From Chryseotalea sp. WA131a (GTDB taxonomy: Bacteria; Bacteroidota; Bacteroidia; Cytophagales; Cyclobacteriaceae), in assembly GCA_025370075.1 (NCBI GenBank), contig CP073016.1:1736001-1800000 (forward strand): a DNA stretch of 64,000 nt, in the 5' to 3' direction. Every line of letters begins with the position of its first letter. Positions within the stretch are counted from its first letter, which is position 1. A model generated the notes under the pieces. The model did not search any database and was not told the DNA's origin. It saw only the letters and a program-made list of their open reading frames with translations. Position numbers and translations under genes: made by a program. Shown here piece after piece: positions 26,746 through 35,516 of the stretch.

Positions 26746-27987
26746 TTACATCTTATTTAAAGTACCCGTAACAAAAAGCATGGTAATGTAACTCTTTCGG
26801 TAATTGTAAAGAGTCTCATAATAGTTTTGTCTTGTTTCAAACCAGGCCCGTTGCGCCTCCAAAAAATCAATCAAGCTGGTAGCCACACGCAAGTAAGCAT
26901 ACCGCACCGTTTCTAGCACGGTGTCAGATTGGCGCAACAGTGACTCATAGCGCGATAGATTGTTTCGGTAGAGTTGAAATGTTTTGTAAGCAGTCTCCAC
27001 TTCGGTTCGAAGTGTTAACTCAATGCGTTTAAAATTTAATTCGCTTTGTTGCTTAAACACTTTCGACTTCCCTATTTCACCTTGATTGCGGGAGAAAACT
27101 GGAAGTTGAATCGTTCCAAAAAATCCAAGGTACGGCACCGAGTTTTGGGGGTTCCAAATCAAACCCAATTCAGGTTGAGGGATCGCACGCGATTTTTGAA
27201 GGACAATATTACTTTCGGCCAAGGCTACGCTGGCTTGCATCACCTGCATATCCGAACGTTGCTCAATCGATAGCTTGTAAAGAGAATCAAGATTGTCTGG
27301 CAATTGTGGAAGTATAAAGGGGTCATCAACAGCAATGGAAACACTATCAATAGCACCCAATTGAAGTCGTAACAACTTCAACTGATTATAATAGTCCTGC
27401 TTCGATTCAACGTAACGCAACCGATACTGCTCAGCCAATAATTTAGTCCTTATCAAATCACTTTGCGTAATTACTTGGTTCTTGAAACGATTCTCGTTGA
27501 TGACGTTGAGGCTATCAATATTTTTAAGTGTTTTGCCAATGGCCTCGAACTGAACGTACGAATGCCACGCATCCAACCATTGATTGGCTGCTTCATTTAA
27601 TACATTCCGTTCAGTTTCAAAATAGGATTTCTCAGTTACGCGATAGGCCTGCTCCGCAAAATCGATTTTCTTTCCTCGGAGGTTGTCAAGCTGAAAAGGC
27701 TTTGTTAGTTGATACCAAACCTGACGATTTAGGTTATCACTCCAACCCGAATTGGTCGGGAAATACTTGGAGTCAACTTGCTGTAGTGTTTGATTGTTGA
27801 AGTTAGGGTTTGGTCGCAGGCCGGCTGTCACCACTTCAAACCTGGCAAGCTCCAAGTTTTTAATTTCGCTTTTCAAAACCGGGTTATTCTCTTTCGATTT
27901 TGTCAATGCGGCTTGAAAAGAAAACTGTTGCGCGTTTGACTTAAAGCAGCCAAATACAATCAAAAAAAAGCAAAAATACCTAACCAT
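26746..27987 (-). CDS. TolC-family outer membrane efflux protein (CzcC type)
   Basis: A 413-residue outer-membrane channel with a signal peptide (ending KSNAQQ). Two helical repeats are visible: KSKENNPVLKSEIKNLELA near the N-terminus and the later TEVETAYKTFQLYRNNL, then LRVATSLIDFLEAQRAW, which are characteristic of OEP repeats. It is the first gene of the efflux operon, 10 bp before the adaptor gene. A 119-bp gap separates it from the divergent ridA gene and should hold both promoters; no regulator gene (such as CueR or a two-component pair) is nearby. Confidence 0.9.
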   Translation of the reverse strand: MVRYFCFFLIVFGCFKSNAQQFSFQAALTKSKENNPVLKSEIKNLELARFEVVTAGLRPNPNFNNQTLQQVDSKYFPTNSGWSDNLNRQVWYQLTKPFQLDNLRGKKIDFAEQAYRVTEKSYFETERNVLNEAANQWLDAWHSYVQFEAIGKTLKNIDSLNVINENRFKNQVITQSDLIRTKLLAEQYRLRYVESKQDYYNQLKLLRLQLGAIDSVSIAVDDPFILPQLPDNLDSLYKLSIEQRSDMQVMQASVALAESNIVLQKSRAIPQPELGLIWNPQNSVPYLGFFGTIQLPVFSRNQGEIGKSKVFKQQSELNFKRIELTLRTEVETAYKTFQLYRNNLSRYESLLRQSDTVLETVRYAYLRVATSLIDFLEAQRAWFETRQNYYETLYNYRKSYITMLFVTGTLNKM

Positions 27988-28106
27988 CTTCTTCTAAAAT
28001 CATATAAACGTACAGTTAACTTCACTTTTGTCCAAAAGTTTTTAGCAATCCTTAAAAAAAGCTAAACATATCACTATCTTGAACCCATTCAATATAATTA
28101 ATTATT

Positions 28107-28484
28107 ATGAATAAAATTTTTGCTGAAAATGCTCCCAAAGCAATAGGCCCGTATTCGCACGCTTATCAATCGGGCAACTTGATTTTTTGTTCCGGACAAA
28201 CGCCTCTCAATCCCTCCACCATGTTGATTGAAGGAGCTACTGTAACCGAGCAAACATTATTGGTGCTCCAAAATTTAGAGACTGTGTTAAAGGCAGCCGG
28301 CACCAACCGCAACCATGTGTTGAAGACGTCTGTCTTTCTAAAAAACTTTGCCGACTTTGAGAAGATGAACAAAGCCTACGAGCAATTTTTTGGTGAACAC
28401 AAGCCAGCCCGCACTACGGTTGAAGTGAGTCGATTACCAAAAGATGCATTGGTGGAGATTGAGTGTGTTGCTGAGAAGGTATGA
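28107..28484 (+). CDS. RidA-family reactive intermediate deaminase
   Basis: A 125-residue YjgF/RidA protein that hydrolyses imines and enamines released by PLP enzymes. The conserved Arg is Arg102 in KPARTTVEV. Other hallmarks are AIGPYSHA, FCSGQTPLNP, and DALVEIECVA at the C-terminus. The length and lack of signal peptide fit the cytosolic form. A possible promoter word TATCTTG is at 28076-28082. It is transcribed away from the czc operon and stands alone. Confidence 0.95.
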   Translation: MNKIFAENAPKAIGPYSHAYQSGNLIFCSGQTPLNPSTMLIEGATVTEQTLLVLQNLETVLKAAGTNRNHVLKTSVFLKNFADFEKMNKAYEQFFGEHKPARTTVEVSRLPKDALVEIECVAEKV

Positions 28485-28515
28485 GCGGTATTCGGTGCTC
28501 CGTAATCAGTATTCG
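28485..28515. repeat. Short repeat words after ridA
   Basis: GTATTCG occurs twice (28488-28494 and 28509-28515), separated by GTGCTCCGTAATCA. The style matches the phrases around 14240 and 38860, suggesting another small dispersed element. Confidence 0.35.
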
Positions 28516-28574
28516 TTAAAGCAAAATGCAGTTTCGAAGTACCAATTATCAAACACCGATTACACTTTATACTT

Positions 28575-29015
28575 CTAAGCTACCTCCGAAATAACCACCT
28601 TCTCCATCACATCTCCTTGGCGGATGGTATCGATTACGTCTAAGCCCTCCACCACTTTACCAAAAACGGTATGATTGCGGTCGAGATGCTTGGTGGTTTG
28701 GCGCGTATGACAAATAAAAAACTGAGAGCCACCTGTATTGCGACCAGCATGGGCCATGGAAAGAACACCTCGGTCGTGGTATTGATTATCGCCTGTTAGT
28801 TCACAATCGATGTGATAACCTGGGCCACCGTTGCCAATACCATTGGGGCAGCCACCTTGAATCATAAAATTAGGAATCACCCGATGAAAAGTAAGGCCAT
28901 TATAAAAACCCTTCTCAGCAAGCGTGATAAAATTCTTTACGGTGTTAGGAGCATCTTTTTCAAAGAAGTTGATTTTCATGATGCCCTTATTGGTGTGTAT
29001 TTCTGCTACTTTCAT
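28575..29015 (-). CDS. Peptidyl-prolyl cis-trans isomerase, cyclophilin type
   Basis: A 146-residue single-domain cyclophilin with no signal peptide, so cytosolic. The catalytic Arg45 lies in FHRVIPNFMIQGG; QFFICH and later LDRNHTVFGKVVEG complete the binding face. It catalyses proline isomerisation during folding. It converges with ridA; the intervening 90 bp contains short repeat words. No operon partner is evident. Confidence 0.95.
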   Translation of the reverse strand: MKVAEIHTNKGIMKINFFEKDAPNTVKNFITLAEKGFYNGLTFHRVIPNFMIQGGCPNGIGNGGPGYHIDCELTGDNQYHDRGVLSMAHAGRNTGGSQFFICHTRQTTKHLDRNHTVFGKVVEGLDVIDTIRQGDVMEKVVISEVA

Positions 29016-29153
29016 ATTCTATAAAAATTTAGGCTGCAAAGTTAGCAGGAGATTGTAATTTTGGAAGGATGAAATGGCCATTATAAAAAGTTGTCACTTA
29101 ACAGAATGTTTTGATTAGTGCCATGTGGTCTCTAAAAAAACAACTATAAATGG

Positions 29154-29411
29154 ATGAAAACCTGCCCAAGCAATAAAAAGATGTACATAACCGAAAGCCT
29201 TGCGGTGGATGCTTTGATTGAAGCCAATACTCAGTTTCAATTTGGCAATCATCAGGGGCCAATAGCAGTTTATCTGTGCGAAGAATGCGGACATTTTCAT
29301 CTGACCTCGCAGGGCAAAATAAACGAACAATTGGAGGGCTTGATGAAAGAAGGAAAACTAAAAAAAATGAGAGAAGCTGCGCAATGGGAAAACAAGCTGC
29401 GCAGAAAATGA
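29154..29411 (+). CDS. Small zinc-ribbon-like protein
   Basis: An 85-residue basic protein. It starts MKTCPSNKK, and a second cysteine pair appears at LCEECGHFHLTS. Together these resemble the short treble-clef-like proteins (Cys-Pro-x-x-K, then Cys-x-x-Cys-G-x-x-H-L-T-S) found in many bacteria and phages. The metal binding is inferred. The tail is Lys/Glu-rich helix. Its stop codon lies immediately next to the stop codon of the converging PIN gene. Function is unknown. Confidence 0.65.
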   Translation: MKTCPSNKKMYITESLAVDALIEANTQFQFGNHQGPIAVYLCEECGHFHLTSQGKINEQLEGLMKEGKLKKMREAAQWENKLRRK

Positions 29412-29831
29412 CTACTTCATCACATACTTCTTTAAAAAATCGTGCGAGCTCAACACTTCCAGTTTTGAAAAGTGAAAATCATTTTTGTCTTCGGTAATGA
29501 TGCATTTACACTTTACGGCTTCCGCAGAATAGTACTCGAGCCCATCTTCAAAATCATGAACGGATTTATTTTGAATGGCTTTCAATACCGTAGATTTGTC
29601 GGCCGTAGCGATTTCTATATTCTTGACCAACAGCTCTATTTTGGTCTTCGCCATTACTGTTCCACTCTTCTTTTCAGAAAAGTAAAAGGCAATGGCCAAA
29701 CAAATCGGTGATGTATAAACTTGAAATGAAGTATTGCCCGCTAAACTAAGTACTCGAGAAGAATACGTAAACAACGGATACTCTTTGTTCAATACAGAAA
29801 CCAGAATATTGGCATCCAAAAAGATTTTCAT
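29412..29831 (-). CDS. PIN-domain protein, probable toxin of a toxin-antitoxin pair
   Basis: A 139-residue PIN-type ribonuclease. It opens MKIFLDANIL with acidic Asp6; later acidic positions are in HDFEDGLEYYSA and ITEDKNDF, as in PIN folds. Toxins of this class cleave RNA. The ATG at 29831 overlaps by four bases the stop codon of the upstream small gene, which resembles a ribbon-helix-helix antitoxin. An upstream in-frame start at 29924 would run into that antitoxin gene and is rejected. Confidence 0.85.
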   Translation of the reverse strand: MKIFLDANILVSVLNKEYPLFTYSSRVLSLAGNTSFQVYTSPICLAIAFYFSEKKSGTVMAKTKIELLVKNIEIATADKSTVLKAIQNKSVHDFEDGLEYYSAEAVKCKCIITEDKNDFHFSKLEVLSSHDFLKKYVMK

Positions 29832-30085
29832 TTTCTGGATTTGTAGAATTCCGCTTTTAAATATTTGCGCGAACGGGCTTTGCGCTGATACTGAACTTCT
29901 CCTTCGGCCACTTGGCTTACCCAATCAGCCACGGGTAGGTCTTCCAATTGCTTGTAGTGGCCACTGGTCATTTTACTATATAAAAACTCAGTAAGGCGCG
30001 AAAGGCTTATGTTGTTATCATCCGCAAACCGTTTGGCCTTCGCTACAATATCTTCGTTGAAACTAAGGGTGATTTTTACGTCCAT
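29828..30085 (-). CDS. DUF6364-type antitoxin
   Basis: An 85-residue protein, first gene of the pair. The N-terminus DVKITLSFNEDIVAKAKRFA, followed by NISLSRLTEFL, has the pattern of a ribbon-helix-helix DNA-binding strand and helix. The C-terminal half contains basic residues that probably wrap the PIN partner. Antitoxins of this type repress their own promoter, which would lie at 30086-30160. Confidence 0.75.
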   Translation of the reverse strand: MDVKITLSFNEDIVAKAKRFADDNNISLSRLTEFLYSKMTSGHYKQLEDLPVADWVSQVAEGEVQYQRKARSRKYLKAEFYKSRK

Positions 30086-30164
30086 AACTTATTCTTTTAA
30101 TTATACGACAAAAATAAATAATCAATACGTATAAAATACAAACTAGTTAGAATTATTTTTGATT

Positions 30165-30668
30165 ATGAAAATAGGCTTACTCTCAGACACCCACAGTTTT
30201 CTAGACAACAAGGTATTTGATTATTTCAAAGAAGTAGATGAGATTTGGCATGCGGGCGATATTGGCGATGCAGATGTAATCAACCAACTAGAAAAATACA
30301 AAACGGTTCGAGCAGTTTACGGAAACATTGACGATAAAAATATTCAATCTCGCTACCCCGAAGACAATTGGTTTGATTGTGAAGGAATAATAGTTTGGAT
30401 GACACACATTGCTGGCGCTCCACCAAACTATAATCCCAGAATTAAGAAAGTATTACAAGAAAAAATCCCTGGCCTATTAATCTGCGGTCATTCGCACATA
30501 CTAAAAGTGGTAAAAGACAAAACCTACCAGAACATGGTGTATATCAACCCAGGTGCAGCGGGCAACCATGGTTTCCATCACATGAAAACCATCCTACGGT
30601 TTGAAATCCTGAATAAGGAAATCAAAAATATGGAGGTGATAGAGCTTGGTAAAAGAGGTAAACTATGA
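30165..30668 (+). CDS. YfcE/MJ0936-family metallophosphoesterase
   Basis: A 167-residue phosphodiesterase of the calcineurin-like superfamily. The metal-binding motifs are LLSDTH (residues 5-10), HAGDIGD, VYGNIDD, MTHIAG and CGHSHILK, in the order of YfcE. The family hydrolyses artificial phosphodiesters and its natural substrate is unknown. ATG at 30165 is preferred over the TTG at 30159. Its 3' end overlaps by six bases the stop of the converging TldE-like gene. Confidence 0.92.
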   Translation: MKIGLLSDTHSFLDNKVFDYFKEVDEIWHAGDIGDADVINQLEKYKTVRAVYGNIDDKNIQSRYPEDNWFDCEGIIVWMTHIAGAPPNYNPRIKKVLQEKIPGLLICGHSHILKVVKDKTYQNMVYINPGAAGNHGFHHMKTILRFEILNKEIKNMEVIELGKRGKL

Positions 30669-32339
30669 TTTCTTCAAAGGACTGCTAACGTATTCTTCCT
30701 CTTTCAAAGAAGGCATTTTAATTGGCTGGACTTCCGCCTCTTCAAGCAGAACAGCCTGTGGCACAATCCACGATGTATGATTTTGCCCACCATTCCTACC
30801 AAAGCCTTGTCCGCCTAAATTATGAGCAGCATATTTCTCCGAAGCTCCCAAAATCCTCTTCCACGTTTTAAATCCTGTTTGGCGAAGTGTTACATTCTTC
30901 ACTTGTTCCTCCTTACCGGTATTTACATCCACTTTGTAAGCATCCACAAAACCCATACGAGATGATCCATCGCGAAGAATCAACGCAAATTGCAATCCCT
31001 CCTTCTTGGCTTGCGCCAATAATTTTTCCTTCAATGTTTTGTCTGAATCTTTTTGAGCAATGGTAACTTCTACCACTCCGGGCCCGTCTGAAAATCCATT
31101 TGCTACTTGGTTGGGATTGGTTAGAGTGCGGTTGTTGAGTAAGTTTTTCAATACTCCATTTTCGATTATAGTTAATTCATCAGGCGGCCGCACGCCCTCT
31201 TGGTCGATTTGAAAATGCCCCAGTAAATCAATACCATTGAAAGTGGTAAGAAATGGTTTTGCCTTCACCGAAATCAGGTTGTTCACAATGCTCTTACCAA
31301 TTTTACCATCCGATGAAATGGATTCTTCATCGTATTGAAAACCTTTTAGCTTAGCGATGTTATCGTTGGCAAAAATACCTTCGCGGCCTTGCACTATCGT
31401 AGAGGCAAATGTTTCGGCTACGGATATTCCTTCCAATAACACCGGGCCATTGTACTCTTCCGTTAATTCAACAATATTTTTTTCAGCATCCATTTTCTTC
31501 ACCATTCCAGCAATATCTGTTTTAAGTTGATCCATAGACGGAAGTTTATCCAATGTTTTGGCTTCATGCGAAATCCGCTCCATGGAGAATTTGCCCTTCT
31601 CGTCTTTGCTTTGTGCGAAAGCACTGATGGTGGCATTGCTAAACGGAATTTTTGTAACCAACCCTTCTGTGTTTACTAAGTACTTATGCCCTTCCACAAA
31701 ACTTACAAACACTACCGAATTGTTGATGTTGGGTTGTTGCTTAAAGAAGCTGGACAACTCTTTCACTTTTGTTTCCCAATCCGCACGATGGTAGTTGGAG
31801 GGAGTTTGCGTTTGAATAATCCGCTGAACGGGCACTTTTGCAAATGAGCGATGCGGGATTTCCGCCAATGGTTTTCCGGTCTCCTTTAATGTTTGCTTAT
31901 GCTTTTCAAAATGCCGGGCAGCACTGCGATAGACATTATCCGTGGTGATCCAAAACGATCTGCGAATTCCCCAATAATCATCGTCTAACGGAAGGCTGAT
32001 TTCCATGGCAGTTGGCGAGCTGAACAAATTATCTTCTAAACTCTCATCATTAAATTCATAACCACCCACCAAAATGCGCGTGGTGCTTTTATAGCGATTT
32101 CTATCTTCGATAGAATTCATTAGAGCACCTAGTGTGGCCGAAACGATCATCGACTTTTGTTCGACTAGTCCATACATGATAAAGAATGGCTTTTCAAATC
32201 CAGGAAGCGATAGTTCTTTACTGTTCCTATTCAATTCATCTTGCATCGCCCGCAAAATCACATCTTCCGTTTGGGCATTGGCCGCATACAAACATACTAG
32301 GCAAAACACTAAAACAATTTGAATTCTATTCTTCAACAT
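30663..32339 (-). CDS. Exported TldE/PmbA-like protein (no HExxxH motif)
   Basis: A 558-residue protein of the TldD/PmbA superfamily. It has a cleavable signal peptide (MLKNRIQIVLVFCLVCLYAANAQ), unlike the cytosolic family members. The domain order is: N-terminal mixed domain, then a segment VLLEGISVAETFAS at the position where TldD has the metal motif. No HExxxH is found, so it looks like the non-catalytic TldE partner. The C-terminal beta region (GVRPPDELTIIENG) is retained. It follows the TldD-like gene by 7 bp, so the two subunits probably form a heteromer. Substrate unknown; family members process small peptides. Confidence 0.85.
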   Translation of the reverse strand: MLKNRIQIVLVFCLVCLYAANAQTEDVILRAMQDELNRNSKELSLPGFEKPFFIMYGLVEQKSMIVSATLGALMNSIEDRNRYKSTTRILVGGYEFNDESLEDNLFSSPTAMEISLPLDDDYWGIRRSFWITTDNVYRSAARHFEKHKQTLKETGKPLAEIPHRSFAKVPVQRIIQTQTPSNYHRADWETKVKELSSFFKQQPNINNSVVFVSFVEGHKYLVNTEGLVTKIPFSNATISAFAQSKDEKGKFSMERISHEAKTLDKLPSMDQLKTDIAGMVKKMDAEKNIVELTEEYNGPVLLEGISVAETFASTIVQGREGIFANDNIAKLKGFQYDEESISSDGKIGKSIVNNLISVKAKPFLTTFNGIDLLGHFQIDQEGVRPPDELTIIENGVLKNLLNNRTLTNPNQVANGFSDGPGVVEVTIAQKDSDKTLKEKLLAQAKKEGLQFALILRDGSSRMGFVDAYKVDVNTGKEEQVKNVTLRQTGFKTWKRILGASEKYAAHNLGGQGFGRNGGQNHTSWIVPQAVLLEEAEVQPIKMPSLKEEEYVSSPLKKS

Positions 32340-32346
32340 AGATAAA

Positions 32347-34044
32347 CTATTTGTTGGTATCTGAAGGCTTTGTCAAAAGTGGTTTTTCCACTTGCGTGAC
32401 CATTTTTTTTTGTGTCTCAATCCTCTTTACATACAATGAAGGCGAGATGGCCGTTACCGGCACGCTGCCCGACTCTGCACCGCAAAAGCCCGTGAACACT
32501 TCACTCTTATCATCGGCTGCCTGAATCTCAGCAAACATGGCCAGAGGTGTACCGATCAAATCCACACCACGCACCAGTTCATCCGGTCGGCCGTCAACAT
32601 AAATGCGGTACACTTCGGTTGGAAAGATGTTGAATGCATTGGGCATCACGCGGCCCGTGTTGGTAAACCCACCCAGCACTTCCATAAAAAGATACCCGTA
32701 TTTCATGTTTTCTTTTTTGCATTGGGCAATCAATAGTTTTCGAAGGTTGGCCATGTCCACCACCTTTTTATTTTCAATGATAAGATTGGATTGACGCGTC
32801 ACCACATCGGCTTCGGCTTCTGCCCTACCGTGCCCATTTGAATTTGAAAAGTTTTCGATGGGTGTGCGCGACATCAAAAAGGTTTTTAAAATACCATTTT
32901 CCACTACCGTAACTTTTCTGGCCTTCACCCCTTCATCATCGTATTGGTAATAGCCATTCAACGGTTGATTGTTAAACGTTTGGCGTGTAGGATCAAATAG
33001 AACACTTAGCGATTTTGGCAACACCAGTTGGTTCACTTTGTCTTTAAATGTTTGACCATCGAATTTGCTTTTCAACCGTTGCCCTTCCACTCGGTGCCCA
33101 AAAATTTCATGAAAGAAAACTCCTGCCGCCCGTGCGTGCAAAATGGCGGGGCCGGTATAGGGTTCAGCTAATGGTGCGGTTCGTAGTTTTATTAATTTCT
33201 CTTTCAGTACTTCTATATCCTTCATCACCACGTCCTCATTCGGCAATTGGCCTGGCAGGGTAGCATAGTACGACAGGTGCAGTGGCACAATGTCGCCATC
33301 TTCGGCACGCACCGAAGCACTTACGGTCAAGTAAGCCGATGTTCTGTTTTGCGCTACTCGCGAACCTTCGGTAGAAACAAAATACTTGCGGTCGTAGTCG
33401 ACATGAATGCTCACATCGCCATCTACTACTCCTTCCAACGAAAGAAAGGCACCACTCCATTTTTTTGTTTTCTGCGTCCAGCTAGCGGCATCAAAAAAAG
33501 TATCGGTACTTATTTTTTCTTCTATAAAAACAGATGGCTCTTCTTTGGAGAAATCACTTACCCGCTTGGCAGTAGATTTAACCGGCACATTCTTGCGCGC
33601 TTTGTAAGCCGACAATGCCGAACGATAAGCACTTTGGGTTTGTTGCCACAATACTACCTCAATGGCCAGTGGCTCATTTTCTTCCGGCAAAATTTGAGCT
33701 CTGCCTCGCCCACCTTCAAAATCAAAAGCGCCATCCCCACCTTCCATGTCATCTATTGGGTGCGAATCGTCAAATGTATAATCGCCCACGCGCACCGAGG
33801 TATGGAGGAAGCGCAACCGTTGTTTGTTTTCGTCCACCAAGCTACCAAGCGATCCGCGCAAGCGATAGGTTTGGTTGTCTGTAATTCGGTACGCCAAAAA
33901 ATAAGGCGGCTGCTGTGCTTTTTGAAATTCTGCCCACTCCCGTTTCATTTCTGTTTCCACAATCGACAGCAACGGATCAGCCGATTGGGCATGTAGAAAT
34001 GAACCAGAAAAAAAAATAAAAACTAAATACAGATGCCTCTTCAT
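32347..34044 (-). CDS. Exported TldD-like metalloprotease
   Basis: A 565-residue protein of the same superfamily. It also has a signal peptide (MKRHLYLVFIFFSGSFLHAQS). Near residue 313 the motif FFHEIFGHRVEG supplies the HExxxH zinc ligands that the following protein lacks. The C-terminal region (YDDEGVKARKVTVVENG) resembles the TldD substrate channel strands. The catalytic subunit is first and the probable TldE-like subunit is second in the operon. TldD/TldE in other bacteria mature peptides such as microcin B17 in the cytosol; this exported pair must act in the envelope, on unknown targets. Confidence 0.88.
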   Translation of the reverse strand: MKRHLYLVFIFFSGSFLHAQSADPLLSIVETEMKREWAEFQKAQQPPYFLAYRITDNQTYRLRGSLGSLVDENKQRLRFLHTSVRVGDYTFDDSHPIDDMEGGDGAFDFEGGRGRAQILPEENEPLAIEVVLWQQTQSAYRSALSAYKARKNVPVKSTAKRVSDFSKEEPSVFIEEKISTDTFFDAASWTQKTKKWSGAFLSLEGVVDGDVSIHVDYDRKYFVSTEGSRVAQNRTSAYLTVSASVRAEDGDIVPLHLSYYATLPGQLPNEDVVMKDIEVLKEKLIKLRTAPLAEPYTGPAILHARAAGVFFHEIFGHRVEGQRLKSKFDGQTFKDKVNQLVLPKSLSVLFDPTRQTFNNQPLNGYYQYDDEGVKARKVTVVENGILKTFLMSRTPIENFSNSNGHGRAEAEADVVTRQSNLIIENKKVVDMANLRKLLIAQCKKENMKYGYLFMEVLGGFTNTGRVMPNAFNIFPTEVYRIYVDGRPDELVRGVDLIGTPLAMFAEIQAADDKSEVFTGFCGAESGSVPVTAISPSLYVKRIETQKKMVTQVEKPLLTKPSDTNK

Positions 34045-34093
34045 GGGTAAACAATCAGCTATGAAAAATAAAATTGAATGAATCGCAGCATTC

Positions 34094-34984
34094 TCAAAAC
34101 TTCTCCTCTTCTTCCTCCTTTATGGCTGGAGCTTTTTGCGGTGTTGCCCGCTCTTTTGATTTCCTTTTGAACATTCCAAAAATACCTTTCTTCTTCTTGG
34201 GCTCTTCGACTGGTGGCGAAGTTATAGACGTAGAGTCAATTGGTTGGTCTTGAAGCTTCGTATCCATCTTCAATGACTCCTTTTTCTTTTTATCTTTTTT
34301 GCTGAACAAGTTTTTAAAGAATCCAAAGAAGCCCTTTTTCTTTTCTTTCTTGTCCGTAGCCGTAACTTTAGCCTCTTCTTGTTCACCTTGCATGGCTAAG
34401 CGCACATCGGGCAACACCAAAACATTGCGGAAGTACCACATGTAGTTGTCTTGGTCCACATTGAATTTTTCTTTCTCCAACGAAATTACATACACACTGT
34501 CTTCTTGGCTTTCCGAATTGGTCGAAGCAATTTTATCCGAAGAGGTAACCATATCATTGACGCTGCGCGCTGCACTGTCCAGCAACTTAGCAATGTTGCC
34601 ATTCAGCGAGTCTTTTTTCTTCACCGGATAAACAGGCTTCATCTCCACCGTCTGCAACGCGCGCATTGCCTTTCGGTAGGTTTTTTCCGGAAGTAATAAG
34701 TAACGCGTACGCTTGTTTCTCTTTTCTTTAGGTAATGCAGGTCCTGGCAAAACGACACTCTTATCCCAACTGGAATCGCGTGCGGGCAACGTCAACGTCT
34801 TGCTATTGGAAGCCAGTAATTCGCGCGGCTGAGATTTGTTTTCGTTGTAATAAACAAAGGTTTCGCGAGCGGTGGGCTTATCGTGAATAAATGCGCTCTG
34901 ATAGGCAGGGCATATCATCTTCTGCGTTTTGCAGCCAGTTAGCGCCAAAAGAAGACATGCACACCAGAATAAAGCCCCTTTCAT
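34094..34984 (-). CDS. Lysine-rich lipoprotein of unknown function
   Basis: A 296-residue lipoprotein (signal MKGALFWCACLLLALTGCK; Cys18). The N-terminal half holds a conserved-looking segment (KMICPAYQSAFIHDK) and a Tyr-rich middle. The C-terminal third carries two copies of a basic aromatic module: KKGFFGFFKNLFSKKDKK and KKGIFGMFKRKSKE, separated by a Thr/Pro linker, and ends in EEEEEKF. The modules look like amphipathic membrane- or nucleic-acid-binding tails. I do not recognise the family. It lies 49 bp upstream of the exported TldD-like gene on the same strand and may be co-transcribed with it. Confidence 0.7.
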   Translation of the reverse strand: MKGALFWCACLLLALTGCKTQKMICPAYQSAFIHDKPTARETFVYYNENKSQPRELLASNSKTLTLPARDSSWDKSVVLPGPALPKEKRNKRTRYLLLPEKTYRKAMRALQTVEMKPVYPVKKKDSLNGNIAKLLDSAARSVNDMVTSSDKIASTNSESQEDSVYVISLEKEKFNVDQDNYMWYFRNVLVLPDVRLAMQGEQEEAKVTATDKKEKKKGFFGFFKNLFSKKDKKKKESLKMDTKLQDQPIDSTSITSPPVEEPKKKKGIFGMFKRKSKERATPQKAPAIKEEEEEKF

Positions 34985-35162
34985 TCAGATACAGTATTCA
35001 AAAGCTACAAATCTAAATAATTAACCTTAGTAATCCGAAAGGTGCAAGAAATCCCATGAAATCATAAAATACTGATTATCAAGCTACACGCTGCAAAATT
35101 ACCCTAGCAGGCAAAACTGTTAACTGCCGACTGCATGCTTTATAACTCGGTTATGCTTTCTG

Positions 35163-35516
35163 TCATAAGTCTTTTAATGCTTCCCTTTCTTTTTTAGGCA
35201 AACTAGCCACTACCAAGTCATACGAAAGGTCAATCCACTGCTGAATCAACTTATCGCCAATGCTTCCATCCATCACAATGGTGTTCCAATGCTTTTTGTT
35301 CATGTGGTAGCCCGCCTTCACCGCGGGATATTCTTCGCGCAGTTGTGCAGCCAACTCCGGTTCGCATTTCAAGTTGATGCCCTCAAAAGCCTCCACATTG
35401 GTGAGCGCAAACATTTTACCCATCACTTTAAACACAAGTGTGTTATTATCGAAGGGAAATTCTTCGGTAACGCCTTTCTTGCTCAAGCAATACTTCTGAA
35501 AACTCTCGATGTTCAA
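35163..35516 (-). CDS. MmcQ/YjbR-family protein
   Basis: A 117-residue protein of the MmcQ/YjbR family (CyaY-like fold, often called DNA-binding on weak evidence). It starts MNIESFQKYCLSKKG and has the typical FPFDNNTLVFKVMGKMFAL and GYHMNKKHWNTI segments. It overlaps by four bases with the end of the upstream small membrane-protein gene (ATGA), so the two are translated together. Function is unknown. Confidence 0.9.
   Translation of the reverse strand: MNIESFQKYCLSKKGVTEEFPFDNNTLVFKVMGKMFALTNVEAFEGINLKCEPELAAQLREEYPAVKAGYHMNKKHWNTIVMDGSIGDKLIQQWIDLSYDLVVASLPKKEREALKDL

Noticed and set aside
33247..33996. A 249-codon open frame opposite the TldD-like gene
   Set aside because: Antisense to a conserved metalloprotease gene; high Phe/Arg/His content and no domain pattern. 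Shadow frame.
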